This document shows positions 9,996-18,996 of a stretch of 64,000 bases of DNA, in pieces. The notes below the pieces were generated by a model. The model was given only the letters and a program-made list of their open reading frames with translations, searched no databases and was not told the origin of the DNA. Source of the DNA: CAXXOK01 sp963678055 (GTDB taxonomy: Bacteria > Bacillota > Clostridia > Christensenellales > Aristaeellaceae); NCBI GenBank assembly GCA_963678055.1, contig OY782679.1:1426001-1490000 (forward strand), read 5' to 3'. The position numbers were made by a program, and so were the translations under genes. Each line of letters begins with the position of its first letter. The stretch's first letter is position 1.

Positions 9996-10532
9996 ATGAT
10001 GAAAGGAACTACCATTTGCGCTGTGCGCCGCGGAGACCAGGTTGCCATCGCCGGAGACGGCCAGGTAACCATGGGCGAGCACACGGTATTTAAATCCACT
10101 GCTAAAAAAGTACGCAAGCTGTTCGACGGCAAGGTGATTACCGGGTTTGCAGGCTCGGTAGCCGATTCGTTTGCACTTTGCGAGCGTTTTGAAGAAAAAT
10201 TGACCCAATGCGGCGGCAATTTAGAGCGCGCAGCCGTGAACCTGGCGCAGGAATGGCGCAGCGACAAGGTGATGCGCAAGCTTGAAAGCATGCTCATCGT
10301 CGCCGATAAAGAGTCCATGCTGGTGCTTAGCGGCAATGGCGAAGTGATCGACCCGGACGACGGCGTAGTTGCCGTAGGCTCGGGCGGTAATTATGCACTG
10401 TCCGCTGCGCGTGCGCTGATACAGAATACCGATTTGTCGGCCAAGGAGATCGCCGTCAAAGCGCTGGAGATTGCAGCGTCTATCTGTGTATATACCAATA
10501 ACAATATCAACGTTGAAACCGTGGGAGCGTAA
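9996..10532 (+). CDS. hslV: HslV (ClpQ) peptidase subunit of the HslUV protease
   Basis: 178-aa proteasome-like threonine peptidase. The conserved core TTICAVRRGDQVAIAGDGQ starts right after a four-residue leader (MMKG), so Thr5 would become the catalytic N-terminal nucleophile after processing. AGDGQVTMG and KVRKLF match the family. AAGGAG at 9982-9987, inside the end of trmFO, lies 8 bases before the ATG at 9996. A second ATG at 9999 is equally possible and would give a three-residue leader. It works with HslU, encoded 4 bases downstream, as an ATP-dependent cytoplasmic protease. Confidence 0.96.
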   Translation: MMKGTTICAVRRGDQVAIAGDGQVTMGEHTVFKSTAKKVRKLFDGKVITGFAGSVADSFALCERFEEKLTQCGGNLERAAVNLAQEWRSDKVMRKLESMLIVADKESMLVLSGNGEVIDPDDGVVAVGSGGNYALSAARALIQNTDLSAKEIAVKALEIAASICVYTNNNINVETVGA

Positions 10533-10536
10533 GAAT

Positions 10537-11904
10537 ATGAAACAACTGACGCCCAGAGAAATAGTCCGTGAACTAAACCGCTATATCATCGGCCAGGACG
10601 ACGCCAAACGCGCCGTGGCCATTGCGCTGCGCAACCGCTACCGCCGGGCTCAACTGCCCGAAGAGCTGCGCGCTGAAATCAGCCCCAAAAACATTTTGAT
10701 GATCGGCCCGACAGGCGTAGGTAAAACGGAAATCGCCCGCAGGCTGGCAAAACTGGTGGATGCACCGTTTGTCAAAGTGGAAGCAACCAAGTTTACCGAA
10801 GTCGGCTATGTAGGCCGTGATGTGGAAAGCATCATCCGCGATCTGATGGAAAACGCTATCCGCCTGGTACGCGACGAGTATAAGAAAAAAGTAGAAGTCC
10901 GCGCACAGGTGCTGGCCGAGGACAGGCTGGTCAGCTTGCTAGTCACGCCGCCTAAAAAGAGCAGCGGCAACCCGTTTGAGTTGCTAATGGGCGGGAAAAA
11001 AGAGCCGGATATTCCCCCGGAAGAGAAACAGCAGATACACGGCAAGCGCGAAGAAGTGCGCCAGCAGCTGCAAAAAGGCCTGCTGGAAGACCGGGAGCTG
11101 GAGATTGAGGTCGAGGAGACCACGCCGCAGCTGGAAGTTGGCGGCAATTCCATCAACATCGGGGATATGATGGGCGGCATGCTGCCTAAAAAAACCAAAA
11201 TCCGCCGCGTGAAGGTCAAAGATGCGCGCAAGATTCTGTTTGAAGAAGAAGCGGCCAAGCTGATTGATGATGACGATGTACAGCAGGAAGCCATCAACCG
11301 CGTAGAGCAGCACGGCATCGTGTTTATTGACGAGATTGATAAAGTGGCAGGCCGTTCATCCAGCCACAGTGGCCCGGATGTCAGCCGTGAAGGCGTACAG
11401 CGCGATATACTGCCCATCGTAGAAGGCTCGACCGTGAACACCAAGTACGGCGCGGTCAAGACCGATTTCATTTTGTTCATCGCGGCAGGTGCGTTCCATG
11501 TTGCCAAGGTGACGGATTTAATCCCCGAACTGCAGGGCCGCTTTCCGGTGCATGTTACACTGAAAAGCCTGTCACAGGATGATTTCAGGCTTATACTGAC
11601 CCAGCCTGACAACGCATTGACACGCCAGTATGAAGCGTTATTGGGTGTGGATAAGGTCAAACTCAGTTTTGATGAAAAAGCCATCGTCGCCATTGCGCAC
11701 GCTGCCTATGTGATTAACGAAAACAAGGAAGATATCGGCGCGCGCCGTCTGCTGGCGGTCTTTGAAAAACTGCTGGAGGACATTTCCTATCATGCCGGTG
11801 GTGACGATATGCCGGAAGTGGATTTAAACATCACCGAAGAGTATGTACTGGAGCATTTGGCTAAGGACGAAGCCGCGTTTGATACCCGGCGGTTTATCCT
11901 CTAA
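10537..11904 (+). CDS. hslU: HslU (ClpY) ATPase subunit of the HslUV protease
   Basis: 455-aa AAA+ unfoldase. Walker A GPTGVGKTE starts at residue 57, and GYVGRDVES carries the pore loop. A long charged I-domain occupies about residues 110-245. Walker B is GIVFIDEIDKVAG, and sensor-2/arginine-finger blocks sit near GARRLLAVFEKLLED. The C terminus (FDTRRFIL) resembles the HslV-docking tail of the family. The start is the ATG at 10537, four bases after the hslV stop, with a modest GGGAG site. It is the last gene of the tight operon that begins before the left edge; no clear intrinsic terminator follows. Confidence 0.97.
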   Translation: MKQLTPREIVRELNRYIIGQDDAKRAVAIALRNRYRRAQLPEELRAEISPKNILMIGPTGVGKTEIARRLAKLVDAPFVKVEATKFTEVGYVGRDVESIIRDLMENAIRLVRDEYKKKVEVRAQVLAEDRLVSLLVTPPKKSSGNPFELLMGGKKEPDIPPEEKQQIHGKREEVRQQLQKGLLEDRELEIEVEETTPQLEVGGNSINIGDMMGGMLPKKTKIRRVKVKDARKILFEEEAAKLIDDDDVQQEAINRVEQHGIVFIDEIDKVAGRSSSHSGPDVSREGVQRDILPIVEGSTVNTKYGAVKTDFILFIAAGAFHVAKVTDLIPELQGRFPVHVTLKSLSQDDFRLILTQPDNALTRQYEALLGVDKVKLSFDEKAIVAIAHAAYVINENKEDIGARRLLAVFEKLLEDISYHAGGDDMPEVDLNITEEYVLEHLAKDEAAFDTRRFIL

Positions 11905-12185
11905 ACCCGCCTGCGAAATGGTTTCTTTCGTTGTATGCTCAGGATAGAAACAAATACAATCAATATAGCCACCATTTGAATCGCGCTGAAGGATCGTTTG
12001 AAGAAAACGAAATCCATCAGCGCGATTTCCATTAGCATAAGGCTGTTGATGCTGCTGGATTCAAATGCGGTCAGTTCCTGCTGGCTTTTATCCACGCCTG
12101 TGTAACTGAGCATGGAAACAATAAAAAAGCAAAACAAAGTGTCCCATACATGATTTTCAAGGCCGATTTGTGCAGTTTGTTGCAT
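11901..12185 (-). CDS. small hypothetical membrane protein
   Basis: 94-aa open frame on the strand opposite hslU. It overlaps the hslU stop codon by four bases. Two or three hydrophobic segments are visible (VWDTLFCFFIVSMLSY, then AIQMVAILIVFVSIL). The C terminus is strongly basic (QRKKPFRRRV), as expected for a positive-inside tail. No family is recognised and no good ribosome binding site precedes the ATG at 12185. The hydrophobic/basic arrangement looks protein-like, but this could still be a chance frame in an intergenic region of about 320 bases. Confidence 0.4.
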   Translation of the reverse strand: MQQTAQIGLENHVWDTLFCFFIVSMLSYTGVDKSQQELTAFESSSINSLMLMEIALMDFVFFKRSFSAIQMVAILIVFVSILSIQRKKPFRRRV

Positions 12186-12195
12186 GCGGTTTCAT

Positions 12196-12224
12196 TGCAA
12201 TTTTGTTGTCGCCATTGTATAATA
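12196..12224 (+). promoter_or_regulatory. sigma-A promoter of the SRP RNA gene
   Basis: TTGCAA (12196-12201), a 17-base spacer and a perfect TATAAT (12219-12224). This places the transcription start near 12231, exactly at the 5' end of the terminal helix of the SRP RNA. Confidence 0.75.
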
Positions 12225-12230
12225 CTCTCG

Positions 12231-12358
12231 CCGTGTGCATGATGACGGTTGAGTCCCGTGCGATTTCATGGTGTGAATCCTGTCAGGACCGGAAGGTAGC
12301 AGCAGTAAGCGCTTTCTGGAATGTGCTGCGGGGTCGCTCAGCCGGAGTGCACACGGTA
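12231..12358 (+). ncRNA. ffs: signal recognition particle RNA, small bacterial type
   Basis: The conserved apical domain is unmistakable: GTCAGGACCGGAAGGTAGCA carries the GGAA tetraloop and the asymmetric loop bound by Ffh. The ends pair: CCGTGTGCA (12232-12240) is the exact complement of TGCACACGG (12348-12356), closing a rod of about 128 nt. That size fits the small 4.5S-type SRP RNA without an Alu domain, rather than the ~270-nt Bacillus form. A consensus promoter lies directly upstream. The RNA ends about 25 bases before glyA, and a TTTTTAGTTTTA stretch could serve as a weak terminator. Confidence 0.93.
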
Positions 12359-12384
12359 TTTTTAGTTTTAAGGGGGAGATGCCA

Positions 12385-13635
12385 TTGAATTTCAGCCATG
12401 TGATGAAAAGCGACCCGGAACTCTTTCAAACCATCGTAGACGAGGTCCAGCGGCAACGGGATCACATCGAACTGATCGCTTCGGAGAATTTTGTATCCAG
12501 TGCCGTACTGGAGGCAATGGGGTCACCCTTAACCAATAAGTACGCCGAAGGCTATCCAGGCCACCGTTACTACGGCGGCTGTGAGCATGTGGATGTGTCA
12601 GAGGATCTTGCGCGGGATCGCCTCAAGAAGATTTTCGGCGCAGAGCATGCAAACGTGCAGCCCCACAGCGGTGCGCAGGCAAACTTTGCCGTATATTTTG
12701 CGGTTTTGCAGCCCGGCGATACCGTAATGGGCATGAACCTGAATCACGGTGGCCATTTAACCCATGGCAGCCGGGTGAATGTTTCCGGTAAGTATTTCAA
12801 TTTCATTGCCTATGGTGTGGACGAGACTACCGGCCGCATTGACTATGACGTTCTCCGCGACCTGGCACTTGAGCACAAGCCCAAGCTGCTGGTTGCCGGT
12901 GCATCCGCCTATCCGCGTGCAATTGATTTTAAACGCATGAAGGAAATCTGCGATGAAGCCGGTTGCCTGTTCATGGTGGATATGGCGCATATCGCCGGTT
13001 TGGTTGCGGCAGGCGAGCACCAAAGCCCGGTGCCGTATGCCGACTTTGTTACCTCAACCACGCATAAAACACTGCGCGGCCCGCGCGGCGGCATGATTCT
13101 GTGCAAACAAGAATATGCCAAGGCGATTGACAAGGCGATCTTCCCCGGCACACAGGGCGGCCCGCTGATGCATGTGATTGCTGCCAAAGCCGTCAGCTTC
13201 CGTGAAGCGCTCCAGCCGGAGTTCAAAGCCTATCAGCAACAGGTGATTAAAAACGCCAAAGCGCTGGAAAATGCATTCCGTAAAAACGGCATCGAGATGG
13301 TGTCCGGCGGTACGGATAACCACCTGATTTTGCTGGATCTGACAAACACCGGCAGAACCGGCAAAGAAATGGAAGATTTGTTAAGCCGCTGCCGCATTAC
13401 CACCAATAAAAACACCATCCCCGGCGAAAAGCTGAAGCCGACCATCACAAGTGGTATCCGCGTGGGGACACCGGCTGTTACCACCCGCGGCATGGTGGAA
13501 CGGGACATGGAAACCATCGCCGGTTTCTTTGCCCGCGTTATCCAAGGCGGCGAGGCGGCTTGCGCTTCGGTTGAAAAGGACGTAATCGAAATGATGAAAG
13601 CGTTCCCGTTATATGAAACGTTCCCAAACGACTGA
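12385..13635 (+). CDS. glyA: serine hydroxymethyltransferase
   Basis: PLP enzyme converting serine and tetrahydrofolate to glycine and 5,10-methylene-THF. Family blocks: RDHIELIASENFVS, then NKYAEGYPGHRYYGGCE, and TSTTHKTLRGPRGG with the PLP lysine at Lys228. The length (416 aa) is standard. Start choice: an ATG at 12379 directly abuts the GGGGGAG ribosome binding site (no spacer), whereas the in-frame TTG at 12385 is 6 bases from it, so TTG is favoured. Its methylene-THF could feed TrmFO and thymidylate synthesis. It overlaps yraN by 23 bases. Confidence 0.96.
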   Translation: MNFSHVMKSDPELFQTIVDEVQRQRDHIELIASENFVSSAVLEAMGSPLTNKYAEGYPGHRYYGGCEHVDVSEDLARDRLKKIFGAEHANVQPHSGAQANFAVYFAVLQPGDTVMGMNLNHGGHLTHGSRVNVSGKYFNFIAYGVDETTGRIDYDVLRDLALEHKPKLLVAGASAYPRAIDFKRMKEICDEAGCLFMVDMAHIAGLVAAGEHQSPVPYADFVTSTTHKTLRGPRGGMILCKQEYAKAIDKAIFPGTQGGPLMHVIAAKAVSFREALQPEFKAYQQQVIKNAKALENAFRKNGIEMVSGGTDNHLILLDLTNTGRTGKEMEDLLSRCRITTNKNTIPGEKLKPTITSGIRVGTPAVTTRGMVERDMETIAGFFARVIQGGEAACASVEKDVIEMMKAFPLYETFPND

Positions 13636-13984
13636 CACAACATACAATAAAGGCCTGGCTGGAGAAAGCCAGGCTCTTTCATATCTCGAAAAACAGGGGA
13701 TGCAGCTTGTGCACAGGCGCTACCGTGCGCCTGGCGGCGAGGCTGACCTGATCATGCTGGATCAGGACACTCTGGTGTTTGTCGAGGTCAAGCTGCGCGC
13801 AACCGGCAGTGCCGGAGACGGCTTGATGGCGGTAACGAAAAAGAAACAGCGTAGAATTATCAATACTGCGCTGTACTATCTGGCCGCTAACGACCACGAG
13901 GGGCCGGTGCGCTTCGATGTTATCGAGGAAACGGCCGCTGGTTTGCGCCATATCAAGGACGCATTCCAGGGCAAAGAATACTAA
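13613..13984 (+). CDS. YraN/UPF0102 family putative endonuclease
   Basis: 123-aa protein with the restriction-endonuclease-like core of the UPF0102 (YraN) family: GLAGESQALSYLEKQG, then GGEADLIM and VFVEVKLR, giving the E-x(n)-D-x(n)-ExK active-site pattern. The family is widely conserved; a nuclease function is inferred from fold and is not firmly established. The ATG at 13613 lies inside the 3' end of glyA (23-base overlap), so translation is probably coupled. It converges with the zinc-ribbon gene: the two stop codons abut at 13984/13985. Confidence 0.88.
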   Translation: MKRSQTTDTTYNKGLAGESQALSYLEKQGMQLVHRRYRAPGGEADLIMLDQDTLVFVEVKLRATGSAGDGLMAVTKKKQRRIINTALYYLAANDHEGPVRFDVIEETAAGLRHIKDAFQGKEY

Positions 13985-15847
13985 TTAAGGTCTATAGGTA
14001 TAGCGCACAATCAGCCATGGAACCTGGCTGTACATACCGTAAATATCACCGTATAGGCGATATTGCTCGCCGACTTCCCAAACGGTTTTGGTTTGGTTTT
14101 CTACGTATACCTTCACCGTGCCGCTTGCAAGATCACTGGTGCATTCCATAAACGCACGCTGCGGGCGTGTGGTTTCAACGGACAGAATGGTGCCAACGCA
14201 CTTATAGATCTTATTTTGCGACACACGCATGGGCATATTGTCCATCAAGTCTTTATAATCGCGGACGATATCCCACGCCGCGCGGCTGTACTTATCGATA
14301 TCCGGTACATAGTATACCGAGTATTCAAGCTTTGTTTGGGCTTTGCCCGGGTAATCCGCTGTGATGATAATGGTATTGCTCCCGATGGTGTCAAACAGCG
14401 CTTTGAAGCTAAAGGTGCCATCGCGGTCGACATCGGTTATGTTCAGATCGCTGTAGGGCGACAGTACATGAATCATCGCGCCGGGGATGGTGGCCGCGCG
14501 GATGGTCATCACTTCATAGTTACTGATGCTGGAAATATCGCTGGACAAGTCAAGCGGAATATCCTGCTTTTCACGGTAGAGTGTCACAGTCATGGAGTTT
14601 TCACGGCAGTGCGGACTGCGGACAACTATGTCAAAGTTGTTTTCGCCAATGGGTTGTACGGTCGCGTTGTAGCTGACCTGCCCGGTGGTTTTGGCAACCA
14701 GATCGGAAAAATCAGCACCGTTGATATACACTTTACTGCCTTCGGAGACATAAAACACAATGGTATACAGCGCGGTGGATACCACGGAGTATGGATTATT
14801 GGGGCTGTATAGCTCGATATACGAAAGCGGGATATCCACCGTGTATTCTATGGTTTCCAGCGGGGTTTGCTTACCGTTATCCTCAATCAGGTAAGGCGAC
14901 AGGGTGACATCCATGCTTTCCTGCAGGGAGGTGTCGGTATCGTCGTACCAGCTGTAGTCCATAATATCAAAGGTTGCAATGCCGTCCATGACGATGGCGG
15001 AAGTGCGCAGCTCGCGCAGCGATATCCGGTCGCCGTCTTTGCCGGAAATGGTAATGGTATGGGCGGCCAAGTCGTCGCGAATGGTCGGCGTAATGGTGAT
15101 TTCTGCCTGCTGCTCGGTATTGGAGTGCTGCAGCATCGGTAGAATATAGGTAATGCCAACCCAGCCAAGCAGCGCAAGAAACGCGGCCAAAAGAATGAGT
15201 ATGAGTATGCGGCGAACTCGCATACGCTTTTTCAGTTCCCGCTGAGGAATGGCGGTTGTCGGCTGCCGGTGGTGTTCATACTCGTCGGAGCGTTGGTACT
15301 CAGGGATATAGTCTTCCACATCATCAAAGCCATCATACAGTTGGCGGCTTTGATAAGGATCGGTATCCTGGGGCTGGTGGTTTTGCCGCTGATAGGGCGG
15401 TGTACGTACCAGTTTTGCATCGGAGGCAATGGGGGAACCGTCCTCTAACAAACGGGAGTCTACCGGCCGCAGGGTGGTGTCGGGATTATCCTGCACTTTG
15501 GAAAAGAAGGTAGACCGATTGGAGGTGGTTCGCACGGTACGCGCGGATGGAGCCACCCCGCGCTTTACGGCATGCTCTCGCAGTTCTCTTTGGCGCTGCT
15601 CGCCTTGCTGTTTCCGGCGGTGCAGGTTCACCATTTCATCGGCGAGTGTATCGCGGAATTCGGCTTTTGTTTCGGCTTGGCCGCTTTCGTCTACCAGAAC
15701 ATACTTCTTAGGCTCATCTTGCAGCTCGTTTTGCCAGGTTGGAGACACCGCCGGGCCCAGTTGTTTTTCCGGCGACAGCTCCGCGCCGCAGTATTGGCAG
15801 TGTGGGTAGGTAGCGCGGTTCCAGCGCCCGCATTCAGGACACTTCAA
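13985..15847 (-). CDS. zinc-ribbon, single-pass membrane protein with extracellular Ig-like and OB-like domains; function unknown
   Basis: About 620 aa. The N terminus is a zinc ribbon (CPECGRWNRATYPHCQYCG). A basic, Gln-rich, low-complexity cytoplasmic linker follows to about residue 205, then one membrane helix near 211-240 (ILILILLAAFLALLGWVGI). The outer part is beta-rich: repeated strands from 245, an Ig/glucodextranase-like module near 440-510 (GAMIHVLSPYSDLNITDVD), and a C-terminal domain of about 80 aa that reads like an OB fold (YKCVGTILSVE). No enzyme motif is seen. Start: GGAGG is 1 base from the GTG at 15853 but 7 bases from the in-frame TTG at 15847, so TTG is preferred. I cannot assign a function. 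Confidence 0.75.
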   Translation of the reverse strand: MKCPECGRWNRATYPHCQYCGAELSPEKQLGPAVSPTWQNELQDEPKKYVLVDESGQAETKAEFRDTLADEMVNLHRRKQQGEQRQRELREHAVKRGVAPSARTVRTTSNRSTFFSKVQDNPDTTLRPVDSRLLEDGSPIASDAKLVRTPPYQRQNHQPQDTDPYQSRQLYDGFDDVEDYIPEYQRSDEYEHHRQPTTAIPQRELKKRMRVRRILILILLAAFLALLGWVGITYILPMLQHSNTEQQAEITITPTIRDDLAAHTITISGKDGDRISLRELRTSAIVMDGIATFDIMDYSWYDDTDTSLQESMDVTLSPYLIEDNGKQTPLETIEYTVDIPLSYIELYSPNNPYSVVSTALYTIVFYVSEGSKVYINGADFSDLVAKTTGQVSYNATVQPIGENNFDIVVRSPHCRENSMTVTLYREKQDIPLDLSSDISSISNYEVMTIRAATIPGAMIHVLSPYSDLNITDVDRDGTFSFKALFDTIGSNTIIITADYPGKAQTKLEYSVYYVPDIDKYSRAAWDIVRDYKDLMDNMPMRVSQNKIYKCVGTILSVETTRPQRAFMECTSDLASGTVKVYVENQTKTVWEVGEQYRLYGDIYGMYSQVPWLIVRYTYRP

Positions 15848-15925
15848 CGGCACACCTCCCCTAAAAAGATTACAATTTGATGACTATATTCGCGAACCGG
15901 AGTAAAATCCCTGTTCCAATTCGCT

Positions 15926-17401
15926 TTATTTACTTTGATTGCTGGCATCATGCGCCTCTTTCTGCAGCATTCTGCGATACCGCTTGCGCAGTATGGTATT
16001 GCGGATAACAGCTACCCTGCGTAGCATTTGCGTGGATGTATCGGTACGCATCCCTTTGACGGCTCCTGCCAGCGTTTGCGACCCCTCTTCGTGGATGCGC
16101 GGCAGGAAGACCACAAGCACCAAAATGCGCAGAACGATGGACGTAAGGATCATCCAATGCATTTTTGAGACCGTTATACCAAGGATGTCCGGGAACTTTG
16201 TTGTAAGCACTGCAAATGGCGATTGCATTAGGAACCCGCCGATGGCGTTTGGCAGCGCGATGCCAAACAAGTTAAAGCAGGCAAAAAATATCGCAATGTA
16301 CATGGAACGGTGCGTGCGGGGCGACTGCGACAGGTACAGGTTCTGCTGGCTTATATCAATCACAGGCCAGGTCGCGCCGGAAATCACGCTGGTGATGATG
16401 ATCATATACGTGGAGGAGCTGGTAGCAAACAGCCAGGGGATGGGCGCGAGCACGAGGAACATGGCTGCAATCTGCAAAATGGGTTTATTGCCATAACGGT
16501 CGATTAAGCGACCCCAGCGTGTGACGAGTAGAATGGATGACAGGCTGGAAACAATCTGCGAATAGAGTGTCATTTGCGTAAAGCTCATGTCCAGGTATTC
16601 CAGCATGTGAATATTCCAAAACGGCGCTGCAATGTTGATGGCGAACACCCATGAAGAATAAAAGACGATGACTTTCACAAAACGCTTATTAGAGAATACG
16701 TCTTTGAGCAGCGTGCGCAGGGGTGGCAGGTGGGTTTCGTCCATCTCTGGCCATTTCACAAAGAAATAGCTTGCGATATCCAGTATCATGGTAATGCCGG
16801 CAATGATCAGCGCAATGGAATACCCAATCAGCCCGACTTTGTCGATCATCACGGATATCAGCAGGCCGGTAATCACGCCGGAAATCAGGCTGATTCTGGA
16901 ACGAACGCCGAAATACGAACCACGAATGCCAATGGGAACCAAATCGCCCATCAGACTGCCAAAGGCCAGGTTAGCACCGCTGTTTGCCCCTGCGATGATG
17001 ACCACAAACACGATGACAAGCCATATACGCAAATCAACAGGAAAGGACGGAAATAGGTAGGGAACTAGCGCGATTAACAGCCAAAACGCTCTGCCAAAGA
17101 GCCCTAGAAACAGAAAGATGAAGCGTCTATTACGCTTCTTTTCCATATAGTAGCTGATAAAGACCTGGAATACGCACACGGCAACCGGAATGGCGGAGAT
17201 TAAGCCGATTTGCAAGTCATTCGCACCCAACACTTCACGTTGAAACGCACTCCAAACCGGGCCGGTGGTGATTACAAACCCGACCATACCGATGGTTACC
17301 GACCAGATAACCCAGTAAAGGTTCTTGCGCAGTTCCTCGGCCATCCCGTTGTCGTTAAAAAAACGCAAACGGATGGGCGCGCGCCGCGAGTTTCGCCTCA
17401 T
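15926..17401 (-). CDS. MFS family transporter
   Basis: 491-aa protein with about 11-12 hydrophobic helices in two halves, such as VIWSVTIGMVGFVITTGPVW, FIFLFLGLFGRAFWLLIALV and MIIITSVISGATWPVIDIS. A loop motif of MFS type occurs after helix 2 (YYMEKKRNRR) and again in the second half (RWGRLIDRYGNKP). The substrate cannot be read from sequence. The N- and C-terminal tails are strongly basic and cytoplasmic. Two ATGs are possible; GGAGG is 1 base from the one at 17407 and 7 from the one at 17401, so the latter is used. It is divergent from the decarboxylase gene. Confidence 0.85.
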   Translation of the reverse strand: MRRNSRRAPIRLRFFNDNGMAEELRKNLYWVIWSVTIGMVGFVITTGPVWSAFQREVLGANDLQIGLISAIPVAVCVFQVFISYYMEKKRNRRFIFLFLGLFGRAFWLLIALVPYLFPSFPVDLRIWLVIVFVVIIAGANSGANLAFGSLMGDLVPIGIRGSYFGVRSRISLISGVITGLLISVMIDKVGLIGYSIALIIAGITMILDIASYFFVKWPEMDETHLPPLRTLLKDVFSNKRFVKVIVFYSSWVFAINIAAPFWNIHMLEYLDMSFTQMTLYSQIVSSLSSILLVTRWGRLIDRYGNKPILQIAAMFLVLAPIPWLFATSSSTYMIIITSVISGATWPVIDISQQNLYLSQSPRTHRSMYIAIFFACFNLFGIALPNAIGGFLMQSPFAVLTTKFPDILGITVSKMHWMILTSIVLRILVLVVFLPRIHEEGSQTLAGAVKGMRTDTSTQMLRRVAVIRNTILRKRYRRMLQKEAHDASNQSK

Positions 17402-17459
17402 ACTCATACCTCCGCCGGTTTGCCTCGTATCGTAAAGCGGCAATACAGCGATTTAAGAT

Positions 17460-17488
17460 ATTCTAGCGTATTCCCATACAGCATGCAA
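17460..17488 (-). promoter_or_regulatory. sigma-A-type promoter for the MFS transporter
   Basis: On the minus strand: TTGCAT (17488-17483), 17-base spacer, TAGAAT (17465-17460). The transcription start would fall near 17453, leaving a leader of about 50 bases before the ATG at 17401. Confidence 0.5.
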
Positions 17489-17574
17489 GAGAATAAAGCG
17501 TGAATATCAGTGCGCTATTGTACCATAGTTTCATGCGTATGCTATCATAAATTTACAGTGATTTTGTAACTTTC

Positions 17575-17603
17575 TTGCACACGATATGGAATTTTGATAT
17601 GCT
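17575..17603 (+). promoter_or_regulatory. possible promoter of the decarboxylase operon
   Basis: TTGCAC, 17-base spacer, TATGCT. Start expected near 17610, about 26 bases before the gene start and just ahead of its AGGAGGT site. The -10 box is weak. Confidence 0.3.
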
Positions 17604-17635
17604 ATCGGTGGATGATGGTACAGGAGGTAAGCGGC

Positions 17636-18988
17636 ATGCGCAGACCCATCTACGAAATGCTGGCCGGAGTGACCGGACGTGTTTCGCTTCATATGCCGGC
17701 CGCACAGGGAAAGGCACCGTTTGAGACGCTTTCACCCTATACCATTGAAACCACGGAATTACCTGTGACGGATGACCTGTACAACCCTTCCGGTGCTATT
17801 CTGGAAGCGGAAACATTGCTTGCAAGGAGCGCAAAGACCAAGGCGTCATTCATGCTGTCAGGTGGCTCGACCGCCGGGATTCATGCGATGATACTGTATG
17901 CCTGTAAACGCGGCGACAGCATTATACTGCCGCGCAATGTCCACCTTAGCGCGCTGAGCGTCTGTGCGATTGCCGGGGTTAATCCGGTGTTTGCCAGACC
18001 TGAGGAACTGCCGGGTGGCTACCTGACCACAACGCCGGAGGCGTATGGCAAAGCCCTGCGCGATACTCCACAGGCCACCGCAGTGCTGGCGCTGTCCAGT
18101 GATTACTACGGCGTACTGTCCGATGTACCGGCGATTGCGGAAATCGTACATGCGCAGGGAAAACTGCTGCTCTGTGACGAAGCGCACGGCGCATACTTTA
18201 ACTGGCGAGAAGACATGCAAAACGCCGGGCAGCGCGGCGCGGACCTGTTTGTACAATCAGCCCATAAAACACTGCCGGCACTCAATGCGGCGGCATGGCT
18301 GCATGCCATGGATGGTGTGGACAGCCATCGCTTGCGCGATATTCTTCGCATGGTGCAAACATCCAGTCCGGCTTTTACGCTATTGCAATCCATGGACGAC
18401 GCCCGCGCGTGGATGGACCACTATGGCAGCAAAGCTTGTAAGCACCTTGAGGCAGCCATCGGGGCGTTTCTTGTAAAAGCATCCAAGCTGGGCATAGAAG
18501 ACGACAGGGGTGAGCTGCCAGCGGATGCGCTTCGGCTGGTACTGCGTTGCCAGCAGGGCGGAGAGTGGATGCAGCAGCGATTGCAGGATGCTGGGTTCGA
18601 TGTCGAAATGAACGATGCGCACCGCGTTGTGTGTATCCTGTCTCTGCTGGATGGTGAAGCACGACTGCAAAAGCTGCTGGAAGCGCTTGAAGCAATTACG
18701 AGTGCGGGCGATACAGCGCCTGCTATACCGGCTCCCATTCGATTTGTGCCGGAAACCTGGCCGGTACGCGCGATGCCGCTGCACGAGGCGGCCTTTGTGG
18801 ATATGGAAACGCTGGAACCGCGAAAAGCCATCGGTCGTATCAGCGCAACAACGGTCGGCATCTACCCGCCCGGCACAGCCTGGCTAACGGCAGGCGAGAC
18901 GATCACGGAAGAAATAGTGGATATGATTATCACAACCCCGGCACACCGCCTGTTTGGCGTTAATGGCGGTATCCGGTGCGTGAAATGA
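17636..18988 (+). CDS. Orn/Lys/Arg decarboxylase family PLP enzyme (YaaO/SpeA-like)
   Basis: 450-aa fold-type I PLP decarboxylase of the short Gram-positive group. Signature blocks: SFMLSGGSTAGIHAM, LLCDEAHGAYFNW (Asp-x-Ala-His) and VQSAHKTLPALNAAAWLH, with the PLP lysine at Lys211. The substrate (lysine, arginine or ornithine) cannot be told. It lacks the wing domain of the large E. coli inducible enzymes. AGGAGGT lies 7 bases before the ATG at 17636. Bacillus subtilis carries a homologue, yaaO, directly before tmk, and here the next gene contains Tmk 8 bases downstream, so this neighbourhood is conserved. Confidence 0.88.
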   Translation: MRRPIYEMLAGVTGRVSLHMPAAQGKAPFETLSPYTIETTELPVTDDLYNPSGAILEAETLLARSAKTKASFMLSGGSTAGIHAMILYACKRGDSIILPRNVHLSALSVCAIAGVNPVFARPEELPGGYLTTTPEAYGKALRDTPQATAVLALSSDYYGVLSDVPAIAEIVHAQGKLLLCDEAHGAYFNWREDMQNAGQRGADLFVQSAHKTLPALNAAAWLHAMDGVDSHRLRDILRMVQTSSPAFTLLQSMDDARAWMDHYGSKACKHLEAAIGAFLVKASKLGIEDDRGELPADALRLVLRCQQGGEWMQQRLQDAGFDVEMNDAHRVVCILSLLDGEARLQKLLEALEAITSAGDTAPAIPAPIRFVPETWPVRAMPLHEAAFVDMETLEPRKAIGRISATTVGIYPPGTAWLTAGETITEEIVDMIITTPAHRLFGVNGGIRCVK

Positions 18989-18996
18989 GGAACAAT

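Noticed and set aside
12379..12381. ATG at 12379 as the glyA start
   Set aside because: It directly touches the GGGGGAG ribosome binding site with no spacer; the TTG at 12385 has a 6-base spacer.
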